This document shows, one piece after another, positions 1-7,216 of a stretch of DNA of 14,743 nucleotides. The stretch comes from Brucellaceae bacterium. GTDB lineage: Bacteria; Pseudomonadota; Alphaproteobacteria; Rhizobiales; Rhizobiaceae. Made by a program: the position numbers and the translations under genes. How positions within the stretch are numbered: the stretch's first letter is position 1; each line of letters begins with the position of its first letter. The notes under the pieces were generated by a model. The model was given only the letters and a program-made list of their open reading frames with translations, searched no databases and was not told the DNA's origin. The stretch is taken from positions 1 to 14,743 of the forward strand of contig JAIRVW010000035.1 of assembly GCA_031253705.1 (NCBI GenBank), given 5' to 3'.

Positions 1-209
1 TTACGGATCTTTTTACCGGCTGTGCCAATGCCTTGCCAGAGCGCTTCAGCCTCGCGCGCGGCCAGTTCATGGTCGGCGCTCTGGCGACGCCAGTCTGCAA
101 ATTGTGCGTGATCCTGTGCCGTTGCCCGTCCGGAACTCAGCTGGACAATCCGGTCGATCGCCTCATCGCTTAAACTGATATCCGTTTCATATCTGGTTTT
201 GTCTGTCAT
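1..209 (-). CDS. FecR-like anti-sigma factor / sensor, N-terminal part only (runs off left edge)
   Basis: Sixty-nine codons read from an ATG at 209 to the window edge with no stop. The product begins MTDKTRYETDISLSDEA. It contains the pattern FADWRRQSADHELAAREAEALW, split here as W-R-R ... H-E-L-A ... A-L-W at about residues 40-60, which is typical of the DUF4880 N-terminal domain of FecR proteins. In this family the cytoplasmic N-terminus binds the cognate sigma factor, and a membrane segment and periplasmic FecR domain follow; both would lie outside the window. It starts 6 bases after the sigma factor stop codon, so the two are almost certainly co-transcribed. The family assignment rests on this short domain and on the neighbour. 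The ribosome binding site is weak, which suggests translational coupling to the sigma gene. Confidence 0.8.
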   Translation of the reverse strand, partial: MTDKTRYETDISLSDEAIDRIVQLSSGRATAQDHAQFADWRRQSADHELAAREAEALWQGIGTAGKKIR

Positions 210-215
210 TGCGGT

Positions 216-743
216 TCAGGCAAGTTTGCGGAAATGATCGCGGCAATGGCGCAAAGCCTGTGCCAGATAACGGGCAACCATGCTTTCGGAGACATGCAGC
301 CGCTGTGCAATTTCATAATGGGTCAGTAAATCACAACGTGCCAGCAATAAGGCAGTACGCGGCTTTTCCGGCAATTGCAGAAGGGCGCAGACCAGCTGGC
401 GCAAATGATCTCGGTCAATGGCACAGGTTTCTGGCGTCGGCGCAGTATCGGCAACAGCTTTCAAAATCTCGTCGTCACTCAGACAGGCTTTGTGATGACG
501 CTGTTCTTTGCGCAACAGGTCGATGGCAATGTTCGTAGCAACGCGGATGATAAATGCGCGGTGATCACGAACTTCATGCGGCCGGTTTTCTATTTTCGAC
601 AGGCGTAGCCATGTTTCCTGCAGGGCATCTTCTGCCAGTTCATGTGAGCTGGTGCGTTTTTTGAGCATGTCCCGCAGCGATTTCAACTGCCGCAAATAGA
701 CAGACATCAGCTCTTCAGGATTGTTGGTGGTCTGGATGCTCAT
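216..743 (-). CDS. FecI-like ECF RNA polymerase sigma factor
   Basis: A 175-residue extracytoplasmic-function sigma factor, a usual length for the family. Region 2 spans about residues 14-80, with AEDALQETWLRL followed by FIIRVATNIAIDLLRKE, the core-binding and -10 recognition helices. Region 4 spans about 110-170 and carries a helix-turn-helix with HYEIAQRLHVSESMVARYL that would read the -35 element. The R-Y-L-A-x-A-L-R-H-C ending is characteristic of the FecI/FpvI group, which responds to outer-membrane TonB receptors via FecR. The frame stays open upstream to 854, but those 37 codons are AT-rich and not protein-like, so the start was set at the ATG at 741-743. A second ATG at 705-707 has a GAAGAG-like ribosome site and is an alternative. 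By family analogy the system probably controls an iron or siderophore receptor gene to the left; the sequence itself does not show the ligand. Confidence 0.88.
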   Translation of the reverse strand: MSIQTTNNPEELMSVYLRQLKSLRDMLKKRTSSHELAEDALQETWLRLSKIENRPHEVRDHRAFIIRVATNIAIDLLRKEQRHHKACLSDDEILKAVADTAPTPETCAIDRDHLRQLVCALLQLPEKPRTALLLARCDLLTHYEIAQRLHVSESMVARYLAQALRHCRDHFRKLA

Positions 744-944
744 ATTCAGTTTGTCATCAGGCTCGATACGGGTATTGAAAAATACTATACAAAAATACTC
801 ATATTTAAAAGCCCTAATAGTATTTATTGATGGCGCAAGTGGCTGTACCAGCAAGGTTTAAATTTAAACAATCCTAAGTTGTATGATGTGTTCTTTTATA
901 TAATGTACCGGTATTACAAATTTTCATTCTTATTATTTTAAAAT

Positions 945-983
945 TATCATAAGAATTTGAATTCTAACTAATTTATTATGATA
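945..983. promoter_or_regulatory. Candidate operator: nested AT-rich inverted repeats
   Basis: Perfect 8-base arms TATCATAA (945-952) and TTATGATA (976-983) flank a second perfect palindrome, AGAATT-TG-AATTCT (952-965). The second is loosely like the TTCTAA-type iron control element bound by Irr in rhizobia, and the first resembles AT-rich Fur/RirA sites, which would fit a FecI-type gene. The matches are partial, so this is a candidate site only. Confidence 0.3.
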
Positions 984-1066
984 GAAAGTTTATTGTGTGT
1001 AAGCAAAAAAATTACAACTCTGATAAATGTGGTTGCCATGATTTACAACCTATGGTAGTCAGTTTG

Positions 1067-1077
1067 TGTAATTTACA
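1067..1077. promoter_or_regulatory. Candidate AraC-type operator, TGTAA-T-TTACA
   Basis: A perfect 5-base inverted repeat with a one-base centre, lying 86 bases before the araC-type start codon. It belongs to a set of TTACA/TGTAA half-sites at 914, 998, 1012, 1043, 1067, 1073, 1150, 1196 and 1201. A role in autoregulation of the downstream gene is inferred from position only. Confidence 0.3.
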
Positions 1078-1162
1078 TTCGAATACGCAACCATTGTGAG
1101 TTGCATTGGCCAGTGCAGTACAGCAAGTGACATAAAAAATTTCAGATAATTACAAGTGAATA

Positions 1163-2125
1163 ATGTTTAATTTATTGGGGCGGCAAATGAACAATTTACA
1201 TGTAAATGACGGGGACAATTATTCTGCACTGGAGGCCGGTTTTTTATTTCGTGAGAAAGATAAGGATCTGACCGGTGCCATATCCGACACATTTAAAAAT
1301 CTGGTTCATTACAATAATAAAGTTGCTTATATTCTCAGCCATAGCGGCAAGTTCAGCTATCGCCATGAGCATTACACGGTGATGATCACGCTGGCTGCGA
1401 TCAAGGATCTGCACTGGTCTTTGCAGGGCAAGTTCGGGGAGAGTTTTGATGCGCCCGCAGGCACCGTTCTGATCATTCCTCCGGAGACGGATTATACAGT
1501 GCAATGGCCACAGGAAACGGATTATGTGCAGATCGCTCTGGATGATAGTTTACTCAGTGATCTGAATGAAATTTCCGGCGGATTGTCGTTAAAAGAACTG
1601 TTCCCGCATCCCGCCAGATTGCCAAATCCTAAGGCGCTGCTGATTGCCAATTTGTTTCGTGCCGAGCTTTTAAAAAATGCGCCCGTTAGTGCAGGCTATG
1701 TGCAAGCGCTACTCTCGGTTTTGATGGTGCAGCTGGTCCAGAACCATTCTTTTCTGCGCACGGGGAATGGCAAACAGGAAAATGGCGGGCTTTCCTATCA
1801 GGCGTCACGGCGGATTGAGGCCTATTTGCGTGAAAATTATATGCGCAAACTATCCATCACCAAAATGGCTGATGTCTTGGGGGTTTCCGGTGGTCATTTC
1901 CTCACTTCTTTTCGTGAGAGTTTTGGCCAGACACCGCATCAGTTTCTGCTGATGCTGCGCCTGAATGCGGCGGAGGATATGCTGGTTAATACCAAGATTT
2001 CATTGGCTGAGATTGCCGACAGGGCAGGATTCTCCAGTCAGAGCCATATGACAACAGCGCTTAAAAAAATCCGCCTGATCACACCCGGAGAATTGCGGCG
2101 CAAGAAAATTAGCAGCGGTAAATAA
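1163..2125 (+). CDS. AraC-family transcriptional regulator
   Basis: A 320-residue protein. The C-terminal third (about residues 213-315) is a double helix-turn-helix domain. The first helix pair is in LSITKMADVLGVSGGHFLTSF, and the second is in KISLAEIADRAGFSSQSHMTTAL, followed by TPGELRR, where the family usually has P-x-x-Y/F-R. The N-terminal part (about 50-200) looks like a cupin-type sensing domain, with HEHYTVMITL and APAGTVLIIPPETDYTVQW matching the usual AraC beta-barrel pattern. Its ligand cannot be told. The ATG at 1163 is used; an in-frame ATG at 1187 is preceded by GGGGCGG and is equally possible. The gene is divergent from the sigma factor and 340 bases upstream of the solitary binding-protein gene, so it could regulate either side. 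I see no sign that it acts on the deoxyribose operon. Confidence 0.9.
   Translation: MFNLLGRQMNNLHVNDGDNYSALEAGFLFREKDKDLTGAISDTFKNLVHYNNKVAYILSHSGKFSYRHEHYTVMITLAAIKDLHWSLQGKFGESFDAPAGTVLIIPPETDYTVQWPQETDYVQIALDDSLLSDLNEISGGLSLKELFPHPARLPNPKALLIANLFRAELLKNAPVSAGYVQALLSVLMVQLVQNHSFLRTGNGKQENGGLSYQASRRIEAYLRENYMRKLSITKMADVLGVSGGHFLTSFRESFGQTPHQFLLMLRLNAAEDMLVNTKISLAEIADRAGFSSQSHMTTALKKIRLITPGELRRKKISSGK
1194..1207. promoter_or_regulatory. Perfect 14-base palindrome over the start of the araC-type gene
   Basis: ATTTACATGTAAAT is perfectly self-complementary and lies just inside the coding sequence, after the second possible ATG. It consists of the same TTACA/TGTAA half-sites seen upstream, arranged back to back. 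It may be a repressor or autoregulator site, or a coincidence of the codons for Asn-Leu-His-Val-Asn. Confidence 0.25.
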
Positions 2126-2175
2126 GGATATGTGTTCGGCGCTATCCGGCAACTTCATCCAATACTCTGCAATTT

Positions 2176-2211
2176 CACTGGTCTTGGTTTTCCCATTTTC
2201 CGAGGCCAGTG
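2176..2211 (+). other. Stem-loop downstream of the araC-type gene
   Basis: CACTGGTCTTGG (2176-2187) pairs with CCGAGGCCAGTG (2200-2211): a 12-base-pair stem with two G-U pairs and a 12-base loop, 50 bases past the stop codon. It is not followed by a T-run, so it is not a standard intrinsic terminator. It may protect the 3' end of the mRNA or act as a weak terminator. Confidence 0.45.
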
Positions 2212-2377
2212 AGGCAAAATGTCAGTCACATGAAAGTAAGTTGACAGCGCCGGTTATCATCGTGAAGATGTCGTAATAAGAGTCATATTGAATAATGATA
2301 AAAAATATACTCTTATTTTGTAGCGGGACGGTTAAATACTGTCTCGTTGTGATTAATTGAAATGACAATATATTCAG

Positions 2378-2413
2378 GCATTTAAAGCAAGATAAATGCT
2401 GAAATGAAAGCAT
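2378..2413. promoter_or_regulatory. Candidate operator upstream of the orphan binding-protein gene
   Basis: Two overlapping inverted repeats, GCATTTA-N8-TAAATGC (2378-2399) and ATGCT-N8-AGCAT (2396-2413), lie 53-88 bases before the ATG at 2466. The position fits a regulator site near the promoter. The protein that would bind it is unknown; the neighbouring AraC-type regulator is one possibility. Confidence 0.3.
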
Positions 2414-2465
2414 ACGGGAATAGCATGATTTAGACTATATTATACTTAAGTGGGAGGAAGAATTT

Positions 2466-3593
2466 ATGCGCTTTAAATTTTTGTCCGGCGTGGCTTTAGC
2501 AGCCGTTATCGCCTGTACAGCAACCGCGCAGGCAGAGCTTCTCATGGGTGTGGGAGCACCGATGACCGGCCCGAACGCCACTTACGGGCAGCAGATTCTG
2601 AAAGGAGCAGAAGCTGCAATCGCTGAGATCAATGCGAATGGCGGGATCAACGGCGAGAAAGTGAAAATCGTCATCGGAGATGACGTATCAGACCCGAAAC
2701 AGGGTATTTCTGTTGCCAATAAATTCGCCGCAGACGGTGTGCAATTTGTTATTGGCCATTATAATTCCGGTGTCACTATTCCGGCTTCAGATGTTTACGC
2801 TGAAAACAATATTCTCATGATCAGTCCGGGTGCCACTAATCCTGCCTATACGGAAAAAGGTCTATGGAACACGTTCCGTACCTGCGGACGTGATGACCAG
2901 CAGGGTATCGTGGCCGGTAATTACATCAATGATCATTTCAAAGACAAAAAAATAGCGGTCATTCATGACAAGACGCCTTATGGTCAGGGGCTTGCGGATG
3001 CCACCAAAAAGACCTTCAATGAGCTCGGTGTTAAAGAGGTCATGTATGAAGGGGTGAATACCGGTGAAAAGGATTTCTCGGCGCTGATTACCAAAGCCAA
3101 GGCGGCGGGTGTTGAAGTCCTGTACTGGGGCGGTGTGCACACAGAAGGCGGGCTGATTATCCGTCAGCTGGCCGATCACGGGCTGAAGGTGACTTTCATT
3201 TCCGGCGATGCGATCGTGAATAATGAACTGGCTTCTATCGCCCGTGATGCGGTTGTCGGTACGCTCAATACGTTTGGTCCTGATCCGCGTGTTGATCCGG
3301 CTAATGTCGAACTGGTGAAGAAATTCCGTGACAGCGGTTTTGAACCGGAAGCTTATACGCTTTATTCCTATGCCGCGGCGCAATCGCTGGCAGCCGCAGC
3401 TCAGGCTGCCGGTTCCAATGATCCGCAGGAAGTTGCCAAGGCAATGAAAGAAAAAGGCCCGTTCAAAACTGCACTCGGTGAATTGGCCTTTGATGAAAAA
3501 GGCGATGCCAAATTGCCGGGCTATGTGATGTATGAGTGGATCAAACTGCCGGATGGCAGCTTCACTTATGAACAGCAGAAGCAGGGTGGTTAA
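2466..3593 (+). CDS. Periplasmic branched-chain-amino-acid-type ABC substrate-binding protein (LivK-like, solitary)
   Basis: A 375-residue secreted protein. Residues 1-23 form a signal peptide ([23 protein letters not shown]) with an AQA|E cleavage site. The mature part is a type I periplasmic binding fold, with hallmarks [36 protein letters not shown] and [16 protein letters not shown] near the start, then [20 protein letters not shown] and RDDQQG. It closely resembles the Leu/Ile/Val-binding protein homologues that are abundant in Brucella. The start is supported by the strong ribosome site GGGAGGAAG five bases before the ATG. No permease or ATPase gene of the Liv type lies next to it, so it must either serve a transporter encoded elsewhere or act as a sensor. 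The gene stands alone between an AT-rich leader and a strong terminator. The true ligand is not predictable from the family name. Confidence 0.93.
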   Translation: MRFKFLSGVALAAVIACTATAQAELLMGVGAPMTGPNATYGQQILKGAEAAIAEINANGGINGEKVKIVIGDDVSDPKQGISVANKFAADGVQFVIGHYNSGVTIPASDVYAENNILMISPGATNPAYTEKGLWNTFRTCGRDDQQGIVAGNYINDHFKDKKIAVIHDKTPYGQGLADATKKTFNELGVKEVMYEGVNTGEKDFSALITKAKAAGVEVLYWGGVHTEGGLIIRQLADHGLKVTFISGDAIVNNELASIARDAVVGTLNTFGPDPRVDPANVELVKKFRDSGFEPEAYTLYSYAAAQSLAAAAQAAGSNDPQEVAKAMKEKGPFKTALGELAFDEKGDAKLPGYVMYEWIKLPDGSFTYEQQKQGG

Positions 3594-3620
3594 ACCGGAT
3601 TTTCCTGTAATATTATAAAG

Positions 3621-3655
3621 AAAGGCCGCCATTTGGATTTCAAATGGCGGCCTTT
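3621..3655. terminator. Bidirectional intrinsic terminator between the binding-protein gene and the ALDH gene
   Basis: AAAGGCCGCCATTTG (3621-3635) pairs perfectly with CAAATGGCGGCCTTT (3641-3655) around a 5-base loop. The stem ends in an A-run on one side and a T-run on the other, so it should terminate both the plus-strand binding-protein transcript and the converging minus-strand deoxyribose operon, whose last gene stops at 3675. Confidence 0.93.
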
Positions 3656-3674
3656 TAGTGTGATGGTTCTTAGC

Positions 3675-6071
3675 TTATGCGCCGTATGGCACCCAGATGT
3701 TTTTCACCTGAACAGAGCGGCGCAGATAATCACGTCCCTGACCCTGTGTTGTATCCAGCCAGTTGCGCTGACGGCCATTGCTCACCCATGTGGCTTTGAG
3801 ATTGCCTGTCGAGGCTTTCTCAACCATGGCGCTGCCTGCCTGCGAACCGACATACCAGATGGCGGATACGGCATCATGCTCAGCCAGCGTTTTTGCCAGC
3901 ACATCGCGTTCACCGGTGATGAGATTGACCACACCGGCCGGTACGTCTGATGTATCCAGCACCTGATAGAAAGCACCGGCGATCAGCGGATGACGACCGG
4001 ATGGCACAACTATCACGCGGTTGCCCATAGCGATCGCCGGCAGGATCAGCGAGATCATCGAGAGCAATGGTAATTCATCAGGACAGACAATACCGGTCAC
4101 GCCCCATGGCTCATTCATGGCCAGTGTGACATGACGCGATTTGGTGGAGTGAACGGCTCCGTCAAACTTGTCTGCCTGTGCGGCATAATAGAAAATACGA
4201 CGGATTGAGGCGTCGAATTCTTCTTCTGCCTTCTTCTCGGAAACGCCGGTGCTGGTGGTGAGTAATTCAATGAATTCAGCACGGCGCTGTTCGAGATTTT
4301 CGCCTAAGTAATACAGTACCTGCGCACGGTTATGGGTGGTTGCACCGCCCCATGATCCGGCTTTTGCTGCTGCTTCCACGGCATTACGGATATCTTTGCG
4401 GTTGCTGAGCGGTGCTTCACCGATGACAACATTACCTTTGCCGTAAACCGCATAGCTTGCGCCGCCGTCTGGGCGTGCCTGCTTACCGCCGACATAGTTT
4501 TTCATGGTGCGGTCGATAGAACCGGCAGCCACTTTTTCACCGGCCACAGGCAGAGCGGAGAAAGATGGTGCATCGGTTTCTTTAACGAGCGGCAGAGCTT
4601 TTTCCCAGTCGCTGACCAGATATTCATAAAGGCCTTCGCGCGCGCCTTCACGGCCGAAACCGCTTTCGCGATAACCACCGAAACCGGCACCGGCATCAAG
4701 CATATTGGTGCAGTTGATCCAGACAACACCGGCTTTAACGGAAGCTGCAATATCCAGAGCGGTATTGATATTTTCCGACCAGATAGAAGCGGCCAGTCCG
4801 TAAGAAGTGTTATTAGCCAGTGCAATCGCTTCTGCCGGTGTGCGGAAGGTTGTTGCTGCCGCAACCGGGCCGAAGATTTCAACCTGACAAACAGTCGAAG
4901 CCTGATCAACTTCGGTGAAGAAGCCCGGAGCGATGAAATTGCCTTTTGCCGGCAGTGCATTCGCGGTCTGCCACAGTGCACCACCTTCTTCCACACCTTT
5001 GGCGATCAGTGCGGAAATGCGCTTCACCTGCAAGGGCGAAACGATTGCACCGACATCGGTCGATTTATCCAGCGGATCACCGACGCGGATTGTTTCAAGA
5101 CGCTTGCGCAGCTTGGCATAAAACCGCTCGGCAATGCCTTCCTGTACCAGAAGGCGGGAGCCTGCACAGCAAACTTCACCCTGATTGAACCAGATCGCAT
5201 CCACTACGCCTTCAACCGCGCTGTCGAGATCGGCATCTTCAAATACGATGAACGGTGACTTGCCGCCGAGTTCCAGCGACAGTTTTTTACCGGAACCGGC
5301 AATCTGTTCGCGGATGACACGGCCGACATTGGTCGAGCCGGTAAAGGCAACCTTGTTGACATCCTCATGGCCGCAGATCAGCGCACCGGTTTCACCGTCG
5401 CCCTGTACGATATTGACCACACCGGCAGGCAGAGCGACTTCATGGCAGATTTCTGCGAAGGCGATCGCTGTCAGCGGTGTCAGATCGGCAGGCTTCAGTA
5501 CAACCGTATTACCAGCGGCGAGTGCTGGGGCGATTTTCCATGCCAGCATCAGCAGCGGGAAGTTCCACGGGATCACCTGACCGCACACGCCGACAGGAGA
5601 GAAACCACGGAATTCATCTTCCACCATCTCAGCCCAACCGGCGTGATGATAGAAATGACGGACAGCCAGCGGCACATCAATATCGCGGCTTTCGCGGATC
5701 GGTTTGCCGTTATCCATGCTTTCCAGCACGGAGAAGAAACGCTCACGCTTCTGCAGATGACGGGCAATAGCGTAGAGATATTTGGCGCGTTCATGGCCGG
5801 AGAGTTTCGACCATTTGCCGAAAGCTGCGCGCGCGGCTTTGACAGCTGTATTAACATCTTCCGCAGTACCTTTGGCAATACCTGCTAAACGCTGCTCCGT
5901 TGCCGGATTGATAACATCAATAATCTGCGCATTGCCTGCATCGGTAAAGCGGCCATTGATGAAATGACCAAACGGCGCGGAATGATTTTTCAGCCATGCA
6001 ACAACATCGCCATTGGCTTCGGGAGACGGACCATATTCCATTGTGTTCAGAATATCCTTGATCTGTGCCAT
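3675..6071 (-). CDS. Two-domain aldehyde dehydrogenase, ALDH16 type (probable acetaldehyde oxidation)
   Basis: At 798 residues this is far longer than ordinary ALDHs (about 500), because it is a tandem of two ALDH folds. The N-terminal unit (about 30-490) has an intact active site: PWN with Asn170, the nucleotide-binding FTGSTNVG (243-250), the general base Glu267 in LELGGK, the nucleophile Cys301 in NQGEVCCAGSR, and EIFGP (398-402). The C-terminal unit (about 520-798) is truncated and degenerate: the PWN site reads PDE (664-666), the LELGG motif is replaced near 758-766, and no catalytic Cys region remains. This is the architecture of bacterial ALDH16 enzymes. As last gene of the operon, 12 bases after deoC, it most likely oxidises the acetaldehyde released by DeoC to acetate with NAD+. 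Substrate is inferred from context. AAGGA ten bases upstream supports the start. Confidence 0.9.
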   Translation of the reverse strand: MAQIKDILNTMEYGPSPEANGDVVAWLKNHSAPFGHFINGRFTDAGNAQIIDVINPATEQRLAGIAKGTAEDVNTAVKAARAAFGKWSKLSGHERAKYLYAIARHLQKRERFFSVLESMDNGKPIRESRDIDVPLAVRHFYHHAGWAEMVEDEFRGFSPVGVCGQVIPWNFPLLMLAWKIAPALAAGNTVVLKPADLTPLTAIAFAEICHEVALPAGVVNIVQGDGETGALICGHEDVNKVAFTGSTNVGRVIREQIAGSGKKLSLELGGKSPFIVFEDADLDSAVEGVVDAIWFNQGEVCCAGSRLLVQEGIAERFYAKLRKRLETIRVGDPLDKSTDVGAIVSPLQVKRISALIAKGVEEGGALWQTANALPAKGNFIAPGFFTEVDQASTVCQVEIFGPVAAATTFRTPAEAIALANNTSYGLAASIWSENINTALDIAASVKAGVVWINCTNMLDAGAGFGGYRESGFGREGAREGLYEYLVSDWEKALPLVKETDAPSFSALPVAGEKVAAGSIDRTMKNYVGGKQARPDGGASYAVYGKGNVVIGEAPLSNRKDIRNAVEAAAKAGSWGGATTHNRAQVLYYLGENLEQRRAEFIELLTTSTGVSEKKAEEEFDASIRRIFYYAAQADKFDGAVHSTKSRHVTLAMNEPWGVTGIVCPDELPLLSMISLILPAIAMGNRVIVVPSGRHPLIAGAFYQVLDTSDVPAGVVNLITGERDVLAKTLAEHDAVSAIWYVGSQAGSAMVEKASTGNLKATWVSNGRQRNWLDTTQGQGRDYLRRSVQVKNIWVPYGA

Positions 6072-6083
6072 AGTCGTAATTCC

Positions 6084-7043
6084 TTATGCCGCAGCGTGAC
6101 GGGAGAGGTCGGCATAACGGCCGGTCACATAATGTTCGAGCTGGCGTTCAATATCGCCGAGCAATGAGGAAGCGCCGATGCGGAACAGATCCGGCTGCAG
6201 CCAGTCATGACCCAGCTCTTCCTTCATCATCGACAACCAGACGAGGGCTTCTTTTGCAGTACGCAGGCCGCCGGCAGGTTTGAAGCCGATGATCTGGCCT
6301 GTAAGTTCGCCGTAATCGCGCAGCGCACGTACCATGGTCAGGCTGACCGGCAGGGTCGCGTTGACTTCTTCCTTGCCTGTTGAGGTTTTGATGAAGTCGG
6401 AACCGGCCTGCATTGCAACCATGGATGCCTTATAGACATTGGTCAGGGTCTGCAGATCGCCGGTGGCGAGAATGGCCTTCATATGGGCTTCACCGCAGGC
6501 TTCACGCATCGCAGCCATTTCATCATAAAGCGCCTGCCAGTTCTGGGTCAGAACATGCTCGCGGGTGATGACGATATCGATTTCCTTCGCGCCTTCTTCA
6601 ACCGCATAGCGGATTTCAGCAAGACGCAGCGGCAGCGGGATAAGACCGGCAGGGAAGCCGGTAGCAACGGATGCAACCGGAATATTGGTACCTTCCAGCG
6701 CTTTAACCGCATGGGGAACCATGGTCGGATAGACGCAGACCGCGCCGGTGGTGATATTGGCATCAGCGAGGCCAAGACCTTCCAGAATATCCGCACGGAT
6801 CGGGTTTTTGGCTTTGGCGCAAAGGCGGCGTACACGACCAGCTGTATCATCACCGGCCAGTGTTGTCAGATCAATGCACTGGATGGCGCGTACCAGCCAG
6901 GCAGCCTGATATTCCTTTTTCACCGAGCGGCGGGCAGGAATGGTCGCGGCACGACGCTCAAGTGCCGAGCGGTTGACGTTAATATCGTCAAACCATTCGG
7001 TTTTCAGCGGTGTTCCGGTGTTACGTGCATGAGAAGTGCTCAT
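6084..7043 (-). CDS. deoC: Deoxyribose-phosphate aldolase
   Basis: A 319-residue class I aldolase that cleaves 2-deoxy-D-ribose 5-phosphate to acetaldehyde and glyceraldehyde 3-phosphate in the cytoplasm. Catalytic residues are visible: the Schiff-base Lys219 in DFIKTSTGK, the proton-relay Lys255 in GFKPAGG, and Asp156 in EIDIVI. ANITTGAVCVYP and the C-terminal LFRIGASSLLGDIERQ place it with the longer DERA type that includes the human enzyme, rather than the shorter E. coli DeoC. The frame extends upstream to a TTG at 7085, but ATG 7043 (MSTSHARNTG) is the more natural start; its ribosome site is poor. Upstream is a 173-base gap with hairpins; downstream, the ALDH that would use its acetaldehyde follows after 12 bases. 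The identification is firm. Confidence 0.96.
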   Translation of the reverse strand: MSTSHARNTGTPLKTEWFDDINVNRSALERRAATIPARRSVKKEYQAAWLVRAIQCIDLTTLAGDDTAGRVRRLCAKAKNPIRADILEGLGLADANITTGAVCVYPTMVPHAVKALEGTNIPVASVATGFPAGLIPLPLRLAEIRYAVEEGAKEIDIVITREHVLTQNWQALYDEMAAMREACGEAHMKAILATGDLQTLTNVYKASMVAMQAGSDFIKTSTGKEEVNATLPVSLTMVRALRDYGELTGQIIGFKPAGGLRTAKEALVWLSMMKEELGHDWLQPDLFRIGASSLLGDIERQLEHYVTGRYADLSRHAAA

Positions 7044-7216
7044 CGTATATCCGTAAATCTGGGTGTGACCGGAGGACGGCGGCAATGTGCCGTACTTACC
7101 TGACAGGTCTCCGGCTACGGGGGAAAAACCGGAAAACTGTCAGGTCCGGTGGTGCACCGGTTAAATCAACGCGCTGTACTGCCTGTTATCAGGTGCTTGG
7201 CGCAGCATAATTAGTT
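7044..7216 (-). other. Structured spacer between deoK and deoC
   Basis: This is the second longest spacer in the operon, just shorter than the one between the binding-protein and ATPase genes, and it is rich in inverted repeats. CCTGACAG (7099-7106) pairs with CTGTCAGG (7137-7144), enclosing two CCGG boxes (7111-7114 and 7129-7132). CCGGTG-GTG-CACCGG (7146-7160) is a perfect small hairpin. A TATCCG element (7048-7053), also found clustered upstream of the operon, sits just before the deoC start. It may be an RNA-processing or attenuation region, or hide a secondary promoter; no U-tract follows the stems. Confidence 0.5.

Larger units (their letters stand above)
744..1162. promoter_or_regulatory. 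AT-rich divergent intergenic region between the ECF sigma gene and the araC-type gene
   Basis: This 419-base gap has no convincing gene. It must hold the promoters of both divergent genes and is far more AT-rich than the flanking coding DNA. It contains several short symmetric elements: AGAATT-TG-AATTCT (952-965), an 8-base inverted repeat TATCATAA/TTATGATA (945-952 and 976-983), GGTTG/CAACC (1031-1035 and 1046-1050), TGTAA-T-TTACA (1067-1077) and GCAAC/GTTGC (1087-1091 and 1100-1104). The pentamer TTACA or its complement occurs repeatedly. No single -10/-35 pair stands out enough to call. Confidence 0.6.
2126..2465. promoter_or_regulatory. Intergenic leader of the orphan binding-protein gene
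   Basis: These 340 bases contain no believable gene; a short open frame on the minus strand (2222-2413) has no coding character. The region holds a stem-loop soon after the araC-type stop (2176-2211), an AT-rich stretch, an inverted repeat GCATTTA/TAAATGC (2378-2384 and 2393-2399) partly overlapped by ATGCT/AGCAT (2396-2400 and 2409-2413), and a TATATTATAC run at about 2436-2445 that could serve as a -10 region. No convincing -35 element is visible. The ribosome site GGGAGGAAG at 2452-2460 is strong. Confidence 0.55.

Noticed and set aside
744..854. N-terminal extension of the sigma factor to 854
   Set aside because: The added residues are encoded by AT-rich promoter-like DNA and precede the usual start of region 2 by too much.
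960..969. AATTCTAACT, nearly the E. coli DeoR operator half AATTCTAACA
   Set aside because: It lies in the unrelated sigma/araC spacer about 13 kb from deoR and is AT-rich enough to occur by chance.
2862..3632. A 256-codon open frame on the minus strand inside the LivK-like gene
   Set aside because: It starts within the terminator hairpin region and lies wholly opposite a convincing gene; no recognisable protein features.
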